21,885 nucleotides of DNA, from assembly GCA_023435025.1 (NCBI GenBank), contig JAEYSE010000043.1:1-21885 (forward strand). Reading direction: 5' to 3'. Positions 1-7,609 of the stretch are shown one piece after another. The notes beneath the pieces are model-generated. The model saw only the letters and a program-made list of their open reading frames with translations. It did not search any database and had not been told where the DNA came from. The DNA is from Bacillota bacterium (GTDB lineage: Bacteria > Bacillota > Clostridia > Christensenellales > CAG-138). Position 1 is the stretch's first letter, and each line of letters begins with the position of its first letter. The position numbers were made by a program, and so were the translations under genes.

Positions 1-2
1 AT

Positions 3-251
3 GCTGGATTCTGGATATCCGTAATTTTCTTGGCGGGAGTATCTTCTGTAGGAGCCTTTTTGATGCTGAATTATGCAATGACTTATCTTAATGTCGCAAA
101 AGCATCTATATTTGCAAATATAACAACCATAATATCAATCTTAGCGGGTGTTCTTATTTTGAAAGAAGACTTCGGGTTTTATCAGGTGATTGGCTCTATC
201 ATAATAATAGCGAGTGTATATGGAGTAAATCAACTATCGAGGGAGCAGTAA
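3..251 (+). CDS. EamA/DMT-family transporter, C-terminal fragment
   Basis: The frame is open from the window edge, so the gene starts outside and only its last 82 codons are seen. The visible part holds about three hydrophobic segments. The motif running from NYAMTYLNVAKAS through a membrane segment to the loop LKEDF is the usual end of drug/metabolite (EamA) exporters: a helix, a short Lys-Glu loop, then a final helix. The protein would be an inner-membrane exporter of small molecules with unknown substrate. The DNA is visibly more AT-rich than the sugar genes to the right, and the gene is on the opposite strand to its neighbour, so it probably does not belong to the sugar locus. The apparent internal start near position 30 is a TTG inside the gene, not a real start. 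Confidence 0.75.
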   Translation, partial: AGFWISVIFLAGVSSVGAFLMLNYAMTYLNVAKASIFANITTIISILAGVLILKEDFGFYQVIGSIIIIASVYGVNQLSREQ

Positions 252-532
252 GGTCTATGCAATATTTCGCAAATAACCAAATCCTGTTCTCCATCTAGCA
301 ACAACCTTATCAAAAACCGGTAATTCAAATCGTTACCGCCCTTGGACGATGCGGCAGGCGGTATAAAAACCTTCCAAGAGAAGTCAATAGGCTTCTGAGC
401 AGGTTAAAGCTAACAAGAATTGATTATGAAGCAACAACATTGGCCACAGCGTATCGGTCGGCCTAGTTATTGCAAATAATTATCTGATATTAAACACCAA
501 GCGAACAGATATTAGTTCTTTATCCTGGGTGC

Positions 533-622
533 CTATCCCTCACTCAGCACAAAGCCGTCCTCATAGCTGCCGGAAAGCATAAATTCGATTACATAGCCCG
601 AGCGGTTATCAAAAATCACATT
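533..622 (-). pseudogene. Short decayed reading-frame tail, function unknown
   Basis: Reading the minus strand from about 622 down to a TAG at 533-535 gives 29 codons that look protein-like (NVIFDNRSGYVIEFMLSG, then SYEDGFVLSEG) with ordinary codon use. There is no start codon or ribosome binding site. The upstream end runs straight into the 35-bp-period repeats at 628-713, as if the 5' part of a gene had been removed at that point. I do not recognise the family. It could also be a chance open frame; the evidence is only the plausible amino acid pattern and the abrupt junction. Confidence 0.25.
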
Positions 623-627
623 GTGTA

Positions 628-713
628 AACTTCGCATTATGTTATCCCGGCAAGAGGAATTGAACTTCCAATTATGTTTATCAGTAGCTACGACATGAAC
701 TTCGCATTATGTT
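628..713. repeat. Three 16-bp direct repeats at exact 35-bp period
   Basis: The 16-mer AACTTCGCATTATGTT occurs at 628-643 and 698-713, with a 14/16 match (AACTTCCAATTATGTT) at 663-678. Each start is exactly 35 bases from the next, and the 19-base spacers are unrelated to each other. Regularly spaced short repeats of this kind occur at the ends of some transposons and recombinase-mobilised elements, where the enzyme binds repeatedly on one face of the helix. No transposase or recombinase gene is visible here, so this may be a leftover element end. Confidence 0.6.
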
Positions 714-936
714 CTTGCTTTAGTTTCCAATCCAACATAACGGGTTTTATGGAGCTATCCTAACGAGATATACACGAGGCCGTATAGAGGTGAGATTAGT
801 TATCGTTACGGTCTCTTTTCTGAAATATTAAACAGAATCGCTTCAAAGAAGGCTCTATGGTAATCCTCTTTTTCCTCTGCTTACACAGAATACCGTGCAA
901 GGAATTGACTCACCTGGCCGCCCCCCATCAAGTACT

Positions 937-972
937 AATTGGGGAGGGCACCCTACAGGCGCCCTCCCAATT
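937..972. terminator. GC-rich hairpin, possible terminator
   Basis: The arms AATTGGGGAGGGC (937-949) and the region 960-972 pair over 12 positions with one bulged G, around a loop of about 10 bases. It lies about 115 bases beyond the stop of the minus-strand beta-helix gene. A short T run (CTTTTTCC, 985-992) follows on the plus strand, but none follows on the minus strand. It could slow read-through from either side, but it is not a classic terminator for the minus-strand gene. Confidence 0.4.
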
Positions 973-1087
973 GTCTGTTAATTGCTTTTTCCAATTATCT
1001 TCCCAGCTTAGTGTAGATCTCCAGCGTCAATCTGCCAAGCTACGAAACGTTACGGCTGGAAGCGTCTCTTCCTTCCTACACCAGAGG

Positions 1088-3310
1088 CTAGTTCGATGGC
1101 GTATAACTTCCACCGATAATCGGTTTGCCCGCAACATTGACAACATCTGAATAGGTGAAGTGTTCATCCGTTACAGCATAAGTTCCGACCCGGATCGCCA
1201 TACTGGCGCGCGTTGTCACGTGTTTGATACTGACGCCATACATATCTCCTGCTACAGCCTGTTTAATGGTGGCATAGCCCGTGTCGCCAAGCTTCACAGC
1301 CGCAGCCACAGTGGGACCGCCCTTATCTATGGTGGCATCGTATACGCCGTCAATGTCAATGTTATAAACCTTATTGCCATCCTGCATCAGCAGTCGCACA
1401 ATGTGGTGACCGCCCATAACGCGGGTATTGATGTTTTTAATCTCTACGTCGTGGATATCGGTGTCCTTGCCCTGGACCATCCACTTGGTATCAAACTTAT
1501 GCAGCAGCGCAGTGAGCGCGACGCTGTCGTCACCCGTGTCTCCTGTCAGGTTACTGATCGTAAAGTTATTGCATCCAATGCGCAGGTCCACACCATCCTG
1601 ATTGGGTACATTGTTGCGGCAGCTAAAGTCTATGTTGGTAATAAGGCCGTTGCGGCAGAATATGTTTGTAAATGTCCACCACCGTGAATCCTTGGTCTTC
1701 AAATCCCGAATCTCCAACCCATCCACATTGCGCATGAAAACGAGCGTATTGTAGATGATGTGCGGAAGCCCGTTCTTTTCGGCCGTAGACTCAGTCAAAC
1801 CGTTCGGGTTGCCGCCGTCCAGCGTTGCGTTTCCAATTCCGATGATTTTGATGTTATGTTGTTCCTGCGCGGCAGTCAGGGTATCGTTATACGCTGTTTC
1901 ATTGCAGAAAATGTTGCTGTATACACCGTCGGCAAGGCGCAGCGTGCAGTTATCGATATATACCGTCATATCTGAGGGCAGTTTGATGGCCTCGCCGATG
2001 ACCCATACGTTGCTCCCGTCGCGCGGATTGATTTGAGGGATTGTTACCTCTGTTCCGCCACCCGTCTTTGCGCCATCGATCAACGCCTGTATCACGGGGG
2101 AATCGTTCAGTACGGTCGGCTGATCCACGGGTTCCGGAACGATCTCGTTCTCACCCTTTGCCGTTACTGTAAAATCCATGAGCCGCATCGCACCCGCAGT
2201 GGTCAATGCTGTAAACGGCACGATCTTAAAGTTTGTAATGACTTGCCCGGGTGCAACATCGCAGAGGTTGCCCGTTGTATATGTGTACACTGGGCCGAAA
2301 TAGCCGCTATATCCGGCTATTACGGCAGTCTTGCCCGTGTTGATGGCCGTAAGCGGGATGCTTGCGGAGGACCATGTCGACCCAAAATCGGTGGAATAAT
2401 ACAGCGCCGCGTTTGCAATCTCGGGATCGGATGTACCCGTAGTACCTACATGCCTCCAAATTGAAAACTGCACAGCAACTTCGGAATATTTGTTCATTGT
2501 AATCTTCATATCAGGCGTTGCACCGTAGAGCAGGTCAGTAAGACCGGACACCACGAACGTGACATATTTCTGCGCTTCACCACCGTCCACAAGACAAGAA
2601 TAACTGGTAATCAGAGCGCGGTCGGAGTTTGTTTTCCATCCTGCAACGTCGTCCGTGTCCAGCGCAAATAGCGTGCCTTCATATAACGTGGGTTCCGGGG
2701 TAGACGTTTCTCCCAGCACCCGAAAGTTTATAAATTTGGGGCCGCCCGTGGCCGCTACGCCAGCATACGGCACGATCTTGAAGTTCGTAATGGCAGTCCC
2801 GGGCAGTAGCTCAGCAAGGTTGCCAGTGCGTACTTTATATACATCACCCTGATTGGCGGAATCGTATACAGCGCGTTTACCAGTGTTTTCAGCGCTTACT
2901 GGGACAGTACCCGCCCATGTTGCGCCAAAATCAGTCGAGTAATACATCTCCAAACCGTCTAGCGCCAGATCAGGATCATTGGTCTTTTCGTTAAGCCACA
3001 TTTCAAACTCTGCATGGACTGTATCGTACTTGTTCGTTGTTACAAGCATATTCGGTGTCATGATCTCTATTCTATTCGTGCGTGACACCCAAATAACGTA
3101 TCCGGCGGATTGACCATCCACAGAAACGCCGAAATACCGTGCAGCCCCAACGTTGGAACTCCAGCCCGCTGCATCTGACAGGCTGCCAAATGCCACGTTC
3201 AGGAGTTCGTCTGCGCTACTCGTACTACTCGTAGCCAGCGTTGTTGCTGCAACCCCAAAAACCATCAGGGCTGCCAGAAGAAGCGATAAAACCAGCGAAA
3301 TTCTTTTCAT
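1088..3310 (-). CDS. Secreted GH28-like beta-helix protein with two N-terminal modules
   Basis: A 740-residue exported protein. A signal peptide covers roughly residues 1-26 (basic start, long hydrophobic core, small residues at the end). Two homologous modules follow at about 34-200 and 212-386, sharing YYSTDFG-TW, NTGK, TGNL and ITNFKIVP. A right-handed beta-helix domain of the polygalacturonase (GH28)/pectate-lyase-like superfamily covers about 400-740. GH28-like acidic motifs are present as NQDGVD (570-575) and GDDS (593-596), and a GGHH stretch at 633-636 may stand for the usual GHG. The RIK substrate motif is not seen. It probably acts on a plant or host polysaccharide outside the cell. 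The chosen start is the ATG at 3310, because AGGAGG lies 6 bases before it. The in-frame ATG at 3325 abuts and leads into that ribosome binding site and is rejected. Confidence 0.8.
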   Translation of the reverse strand: MKRISLVLSLLLAALMVFGVAATTLATSSTSSADELLNVAFGSLSDAAGWSSNVGAARYFGVSVDGQSAGYVIWVSRTNRIEIMTPNMLVTTNKYDTVHAEFEMWLNEKTNDPDLALDGLEMYYSTDFGATWAGTVPVSAENTGKRAVYDSANQGDVYKVRTGNLAELLPGTAITNFKIVPYAGVAATGGPKFINFRVLGETSTPEPTLYEGTLFALDTDDVAGWKTNSDRALITSYSCLVDGGEAQKYVTFVVSGLTDLLYGATPDMKITMNKYSEVAVQFSIWRHVGTTGTSDPEIANAALYYSTDFGSTWSSASIPLTAINTGKTAVIAGYSGYFGPVYTYTTGNLCDVAPGQVITNFKIVPFTALTTAGAMRLMDFTVTAKGENEIVPEPVDQPTVLNDSPVIQALIDGAKTGGGTEVTIPQINPRDGSNVWVIGEAIKLPSDMTVYIDNCTLRLADGVYSNIFCNETAYNDTLTAAQEQHNIKIIGIGNATLDGGNPNGLTESTAEKNGLPHIIYNTLVFMRNVDGLEIRDLKTKDSRWWTFTNIFCRNGLITNIDFSCRNNVPNQDGVDLRIGCNNFTISNLTGDTGDDSVALTALLHKFDTKWMVQGKDTDIHDVEIKNINTRVMGGHHIVRLLMQDGNKVYNIDIDGVYDATIDKGGPTVAAAVKLGDTGYATIKQAVAGDMYGVSIKHVTTRASMAIRVGTYAVTDEHFTYSDVVNVAGKPIIGGSYTPSN

Positions 3311-3357
3311 AGAAAACCTCCTCATATATTTTTTCGCAGGAGAAAGTAGTCCCGTTA

Positions 3358-3382
3358 AACGATGTTCCGGGAAGAAATCGTT
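3358..3382. promoter_or_regulatory. Nested inverted repeat upstream of beta-helix gene
   Basis: The arms AACGAT (3358-3363) and ATCGTT (3377-3382) enclose a second dyad, TTCC-G-GGAA (3365-3373). The two centres differ by about one base. The structure is 48-72 bases upstream of the beta-helix gene start, so it could be an operator or an mRNA leader hairpin. No convincing -35/-10 pair was found in 3311-3591, so the promoter position relative to it is unknown. Confidence 0.35.
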
Positions 3383-3591
3383 CCATAATGTTTTTCTGCG
3401 GAAAATGTAAATATATCGGCAAACCGCGCCTTGCTGCCGTTCGGTTCAATATCCTGACTCGATAGAACGGGATTATTCTGTGTGTTGTATGAATATTATT
3501 CTTTTGTGCGGCTGTAACGGCGTATTCAGCCTTCGCCATGTTACAGCCGCACCGTTGCCACTGGTAAATTGTCTTTTGCAGTAGTTCAAAA

Positions 3592-3612
3592 GCCCGTTAA
3601 TTTTGAACGGGC
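3592..3612 (-). terminator. Rho-independent-like terminator of the regulator/isomerase/hydrolase operon
   Basis: On the minus strand GCCCGTT pairs with AACGGGC across a 7-base loop, followed directly by TTTTGAAC. It starts about 10 bases beyond the stop codon of the ceramidase-like gene. An alternative pairing (GTTCAAAA with TTTTGAAC, 3584-3608) overlaps it, so two mutually exclusive hairpins are possible. The T run is short. Confidence 0.5.
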
Positions 3613-3621
3613 CGGTCCAAA

Positions 3622-5079
3622 CTAAAATAAGGAATTCAGAACCTCGATCGCTTTCTCTACCAGCATATTGCCGCCCTCCGGGCCGCATATCGTCGATGCC
3701 GGTTTGCTGCTATAGCTGCCACCATGGACTGCCGCCTCCGTCGGCAGGTATCCGCCAAGGCCATTGGAAAGCTGCACGACAAAGAGCTGCTGCGCTTTTA
3801 CGCGCGCTTTCATGCGCTGCGCGTACTCATGATAGAGTTCGAACGGGTTTGTCATAATCCCAATCTCGCCGATACGGACTAAATGGCTAACGCAGGGAAA
3901 CACTTTTGTTTTTTGCTGTAACTCCCACCGAAGCACATCCCCCTGTGGTTCAAACGCGCGTACAACGTCAACCGTTTCCATTGGGTGTTCCTTAGAAAAC
4001 GCCCGTTTGATGCGTTCAACTTCTTTGACAGAGGTCTCATACTCCTCTTCGGAAACCAGCCGAAGCGGAAGGTCAATCTGCAATACTTCATGGGCAAACG
4101 CCGGTGTGTAATCAATATAATTGCGTGCTACTTTATATCCGCGCACAACAGCATCGGTAATTCGGACGGCAATACCTTCGCATTCGCGCGTCATATCGAA
4201 ATTGCGAAGAACCTCCTTCGCCTGTCCACCCCAGTCCAGCAAAGCCTGCTTGTTATATTTGCTGATACGTACCAAATCCAACGGAGAGATGTCACCGGCC
4301 GCCCCGCAAAGCGAAAGCACATAGACATTTCCCAGAGATTCTCGGATGGCTGCCCGAGTGAAGCCCCAGTAATCTGCTGTGATGAAACGATGAAGTTCAA
4401 ATACCTGCGACGGACAGGGAACATCTACCGCAACACCCGTCAGGTGGCCGTCCATATCCCATGTATATAGCATATCGACAGAGGAGTCTGCGCCACTCTC
4501 AAACCCGGCAAAGTCATCCCTTGAGCAATCGCCATACATGATTGTCTTGGCACCATCCGGTTGATGGAAGACCGGCCGGCGGTTAAAGCCAACCACGGCG
4601 TAATCATGCGCATAGCTAATGCCGCCTTCTTTCCGGTTCATCCATGCGCGGATAATCACGCTAGAAAGACGCTCAAGAAGAAACGCCTGTGCTTCCTCCC
4701 CGTGTAACACTTCATCTCCCATATGGATGGGTGGCAAAATGTCCGGACTAAACACATGCTCGTTGTCATCACGCATAAAATCGTTATAAAAATCCGATGA
4801 GTTGTGCGTATGCGTAGCGCCTATCGAAATACTTTCAAATTTCAGGTCTGGTACGATTGAAAGTTTTTCTTTTAAAAGTTCTGTAATGTGCGTTGGATAT
4901 TCTGTCATATCCAGCGACACAAACACCGCCTGTGCTTCTCCGTTGTCCAACGCTAATGCAGTGGCCGTAATCGGATCCCTCACATATTCGGAAACGCGGT
5001 GATACATCTGTCCAATCATCAACATCGGCCGGTCCGCCGAAATACTGGTTTGTGCCCATCCAATTTTAATCGTATTCAT
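3622..5079 (-). CDS. Neutral ceramidase-like hydrolase, cytoplasmic
   Basis: A protein of about 485 residues resembling the N-terminal catalytic domain of neutral/alkaline non-lysosomal ceramidases, which are zinc amidases. The diagnostic pieces are GATHTHNSS (88-95; zinc-site histidines and loop), the stretch from LHRF to ADYWG (229-239; a further His and the conserved ADYxG) and GAAGDISP (259-266). The last matches the GDVSP motif whose Ser is the nucleophile in characterised ceramidases. There is no signal peptide, and no C-terminal immunoglobulin-like domain is apparent, so it should act inside the cell, unlike classical ceramidases. It follows a sugar isomerase in the same operon, so the natural substrate may be a sugar amide or ester rather than ceramide; that is inference. 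The frame is also open back to an ATG at 5115, overlapping the upstream gene. ATGs at 5079 and 5085 are preferred, with a weak GGA upstream. Confidence 0.75.
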   Translation of the reverse strand: MNTIKIGWAQTSISADRPMLMIGQMYHRVSEYVRDPITATALALDNGEAQAVFVSLDMTEYPTHITELLKEKLSIVPDLKFESISIGATHTHNSSDFYNDFMRDDNEHVFSPDILPPIHMGDEVLHGEEAQAFLLERLSSVIIRAWMNRKEGGISYAHDYAVVGFNRRPVFHQPDGAKTIMYGDCSRDDFAGFESGADSSVDMLYTWDMDGHLTGVAVDVPCPSQVFELHRFITADYWGFTRAAIRESLGNVYVLSLCGAAGDISPLDLVRISKYNKQALLDWGGQAKEVLRNFDMTRECEGIAVRITDAVVRGYKVARNYIDYTPAFAHEVLQIDLPLRLVSEEEYETSVKEVERIKRAFSKEHPMETVDVVRAFEPQGDVLRWELQQKTKVFPCVSHLVRIGEIGIMTNPFELYHEYAQRMKARVKAQQLFVVQLSNGLGGYLPTEAAVHGGSYSSKPASTICGPEGGNMLVEKAIEVLNSLF

Positions 5080-5101
5080 ACCCATTCCAAATTCAAATAT
5101 T

Positions 5102-6454
5102 TTACAGCAGGCCAATGTCCATCAGCTTGCAGAAGTCCCTGACTGCCTCACGATGATCGCCATAGCAGACGATGACATGCTGGCTGGAAACTTTTTGTGC
5201 AAATTCCTCAACCGTGCAATCTTGCGGCACAACCTCCAGGCTTGGCAGCTGCGGCGCAGGCGGTGTCCAGCCGCATTCTTCCCATGGCTTGGGCGTTTTT
5301 GCATCGGCAAGATACACATGCATATAGTAGACTCCATCGCGGTAAACCAGCCGCATGCAGGTAACGAGGCCTGTTTTGACGCGGGACACGTTCAGCAGGC
5401 TTGCAGACAGCAGGCCGAACGCCGTCGGCAACACACAGACGTCTCCATCCGAAACTGCCGCCGGAATGAAATCCGGTACGCCGATGAGCATGCTATTTTC
5501 AAAGAATTCATAGTATTCCAGATATGGAACAATCTTCCCTGTGATGCTGTAAGCAATCAGTTGCGTGACCGCTCCCATGATATCGTTTTCCGGCACTGTC
5601 AGCACGCCGTAATAGTGTTCCAACAGCATAAATACCATGGCAGGCGGGAAACCGAGCAATTTTTTCATCCCGTCTACATCGATCAGCGTTATGGCCTTAT
5701 ATCCTCGCTCTTCGATTTTTTTGCCGATGGCCAGGGCATATTTTACGCCCGTTTCCAGTATGGAGTCGTCACATTCTTTCTCAAACTTCCAGTTTTCCTT
5801 AATGAATGCTACGCCCTCACACACCTTTTGCGCATCAAGCTTTTCAATGTTCTGCACCATTTCAAGCATTTCAAAGGGTTCGACCTCTACGCCAAGCTTG
5901 CCGCGCATGCTGTTTCCTTCGAACTGCGTGCCATAGAGCAGCATATCGCGGTAACCCATAGTTCCGACGCGCGCGCCTCTTAACCGGCGCGCAGCATATG
6001 CGGCGTTTGTGAACGCCTCGATTTTATCCACGGGCTCCGGCTTGCCGATTACGTTATAGATATACTTGAACCGGTAATGCATCGCCTCAAATGCGGGGCG
6101 TATGGCGGTGGTGCCTGCCTGGTCCGCAGTCGTCACCATGCGGTCGCCTTCCATCCAGCCGCAGAGACCCCAAAGCAGCATGGGAAGGTGTCGAAAAGCG
6201 TCGGTCACATGGATAACGGCGTGAGTCGGCACCCAGCCCGCTACGCATATGATCAGGCAATCCGGGTCGACAGCAGAGAGCTTCTCTATGGCCGCATTCG
6301 CTGTTGCGTATGCCGCATCGTCTATCACAATACCGGCATCGCAGACATTGCCAGAAACGCGGTTCAACGTATTGATCGCCGCGCCATGTTTGATCTCAAG
6401 ACGCTCAAAGGGCGTATTCACTTCCCCAAAGCAAACAAAACCGATTTTTTTCAT
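5102..6454 (-). CDS. L-fucose/L-arabinose isomerase family protein
   Basis: A 450-residue protein with the layout of fucose/arabinose isomerases, which convert aldoses to ketoses with a divalent metal. The N-terminal Rossmann-like part starts KKIGFVCFGE, and a middle part follows with GTMGYRDMLLYGTQFE at 164-179. The metal-site region is ITLIDVDG (255-262) then VPENDIMGAVTQL (287-299), where Glu289 sits like the manganese-binding Glu of the family. The expected distal metal-binding His is not obvious in the C-terminal part, so activity and substrate remain open. A ribosome binding site (AAAGGAAT) precedes the ATG. It is the middle gene of an operon, 30 bases after the LacI-type regulator and about 22 bases before the ceramidase-like gene. 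It may convert the imported or released aldose to a ketose. Confidence 0.75.
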   Translation of the reverse strand: MKKIGFVCFGEVNTPFERLEIKHGAAINTLNRVSGNVCDAGIVIDDAAYATANAAIEKLSAVDPDCLIICVAGWVPTHAVIHVTDAFRHLPMLLWGLCGWMEGDRMVTTADQAGTTAIRPAFEAMHYRFKYIYNVIGKPEPVDKIEAFTNAAYAARRLRGARVGTMGYRDMLLYGTQFEGNSMRGKLGVEVEPFEMLEMVQNIEKLDAQKVCEGVAFIKENWKFEKECDDSILETGVKYALAIGKKIEERGYKAITLIDVDGMKKLLGFPPAMVFMLLEHYYGVLTVPENDIMGAVTQLIAYSITGKIVPYLEYYEFFENSMLIGVPDFIPAAVSDGDVCVLPTAFGLLSASLLNVSRVKTGLVTCMRLVYRDGVYYMHVYLADAKTPKPWEECGWTPPAPQLPSLEVVPQDCTVEEFAQKVSSQHVIVCYGDHREAVRDFCKLMDIGLL

Positions 6455-6484
6455 ATTAATATTCCTTTAATAGTACTGTAGCAT

Positions 6485-7486
6485 TTACACGCGCGGACAG
6501 GTGGAGTTCCGCACTACCAGCCGTGGCTGCAAAGAAACGTTCTGCACCACGTGATTTTCCTTTTCCTCGATATTGTTCAGCAATAGCTTGACTGCCAATG
6601 AACCCAGTTGTTCCGTTGGATTCATAATGCTTGTTAATTGGATGGGGAGATAATCATTGAGTATGATGTTGTCAAACCCAACCATTGATATCTCCTCAGG
6701 TACACGGATACCCGCTTCTGAAAATGCGCTCAGCGCGCCGAGCGCTACCTGGTCATAGCAGGCCACAACGGCCGTCACGCTTGAAAAATCCGGCTCCTGC
6801 AAAAGTTCTTTGGCACGCAGGTACCCGCCCAATTCAAACCGTTCCTTGCCACGCTTCATGTGGTTTTCGCGGATGGGGAGGGCCCTTTCCTTTAAAATGT
6901 CAAGATAAGTCCGATATCTTACGTCCGAAGCATACTCCCCAATATAACCGATTTCCTTATGCCCTAATTCAATCAGGTGTTCCATCGCCAGGCGCACGCC
7001 AAAGGTGGTGTCAATGCAAATTGCGTCCAGCGGCAGGTTCGCTCTGTTTTCAGAAATCAGCACCATCGGCAGGGCGGAAAGCGCAACGCGATCATTCTTC
7101 TGTATATCACCTGCGGCGTCCACAACAAGGCGATCATGTACAATCATGCCGCAGATGTCCTGCTGCAACATCTGATCGATGGCTATAAGAATATTCCCAG
7201 CGTCAAACCCACTGATGCGGACGAGCATAGAATACCCGTACCTTTTCAATTCCCGCTCAATGGATCCAACCATTTCGGAGTAATAATGGCTACCTACTTC
7301 CGGCACAATCAGACCGACTGTATTGCTGCCTTTTCCCTGAACGCGCGCCCGATATCCCATCTGAATGGCTGTCCGTTTGACCAAGCTGATCGTTTCGGGT
7401 TTGATATCAGGGGCATCGCGTAAGGCCCGGGAAACGGTAGATATATTCAATCCTGTTTTATGGGCAATATCCCGCAACTTGGCCAT
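6485..7486 (-). CDS. LacI-family transcriptional regulator
   Basis: A 333-residue repressor-type protein. The N-terminal helix-turn-helix is typical: LRDIAHKTGLNISTVSRALR (4-23), followed by a hinge region to about 60. The rest is the periplasmic-binding-protein-like effector domain, with GLIVPEVGSHYYSEM early and VVACYDQVALGAL and VGFDN late, as in sugar-responsive LacI members. It is the first gene of an operon with a sugar isomerase and a ceramidase-like hydrolase, so it likely senses a sugar or sugar phosphate and controls its own operon, perhaps also the adjacent ABC importer. A GAGGG ribosome binding site precedes the ATG. A loose inverted repeat (CCATAT-N14-ATATGG, 7525-7550) upstream could be its operator, though it lacks the central CG common in this family. 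Confidence 0.9.
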   Translation of the reverse strand: MAKLRDIAHKTGLNISTVSRALRDAPDIKPETISLVKRTAIQMGYRARVQGKGSNTVGLIVPEVGSHYYSEMVGSIERELKRYGYSMLVRISGFDAGNILIAIDQMLQQDICGMIVHDRLVVDAAGDIQKNDRVALSALPMVLISENRANLPLDAICIDTTFGVRLAMEHLIELGHKEIGYIGEYASDVRYRTYLDILKERALPIRENHMKRGKERFELGGYLRAKELLQEPDFSSVTAVVACYDQVALGALSAFSEAGIRVPEEISMVGFDNIILNDYLPIQLTSIMNPTEQLGSLAVKLLLNNIEEKENHVVQNVSLQPRLVVRNSTCPRV

Positions 7487-7524
7487 TTTTGCGCCCTCAC
7501 TTGCAGATATGATAGCTCATTTTA

Positions 7525-7550
7525 CCATATCCAGGGTTGTATTTATATGG
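7525..7550. promoter_or_regulatory. Possible operator upstream of the LacI-type gene
   Basis: CCATAT (7525-7530) and ATATGG (7545-7550) form an inverted repeat with a 14-base gap, 39-64 bases before the regulator start. A TAAAAT hexamer on the minus strand partly overlaps the right arm and could be a -10 box, but no good -35 box goes with it. Weak evidence. Confidence 0.25.
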
Positions 7551-7564
7551 AATAACAGGTGATT

Positions 7565-7599
7565 CTTGAGACGCCGTTTTAAGGAAACGACGTCCCAAG
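7565..7599 (-). terminator. Hairpin after the ABC importer operon
   Basis: A 15-bp stem with two G-T wobbles (arms 7565-7579 and 7585-7599) and a 5-base loop sits 10 bases beyond the stop of the sugar-binding protein gene. There is no clear T run after it on the minus strand, so it may act as a partial terminator or as mRNA 3'-end protection between the importer operon and the LacI-type gene. Confidence 0.5.
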
Positions 7600-7609
7600 A
7601 AAAGGAAAC

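Larger units (their letters stand above)
252..1087. other. Intergenic region with decayed sequence and repeats
   Basis: About 836 bases without an intact gene. It contains a stop-to-stop frame of 55 codons without ATG on the plus strand (299-466), a decayed minus-strand reading frame (533-622), three 35-bp-spaced direct repeats (628-713) and a GC-rich hairpin (937-972). Composition shifts from AT-rich on the left to mixed on the right. I read it as a recombination scar or degraded element between an unrelated transporter gene and the sugar locus. No promoter is convincing. Confidence 0.5.

Noticed and set aside
628..713. Possible small CRISPR array
   Set aside because: Only three copies, 16-bp repeats with one imperfect copy and 19-bp gaps, no cas genes; the repeat is too short and an element end fits better.
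3311..3325. Upstream ATG for the beta-helix gene
   Set aside because: This ATG abuts the AGGAGG ribosome binding site of the ATG at 3310, which is the better start and begins a cleaner signal peptide.
5153..5983. Long plus-strand frame of 276 codons
   Set aside because: It lies entirely antisense to the isomerase gene, whose protein has recognisable family motifs; its translation is Cys/His/Arg-rich and has no ribosome site.
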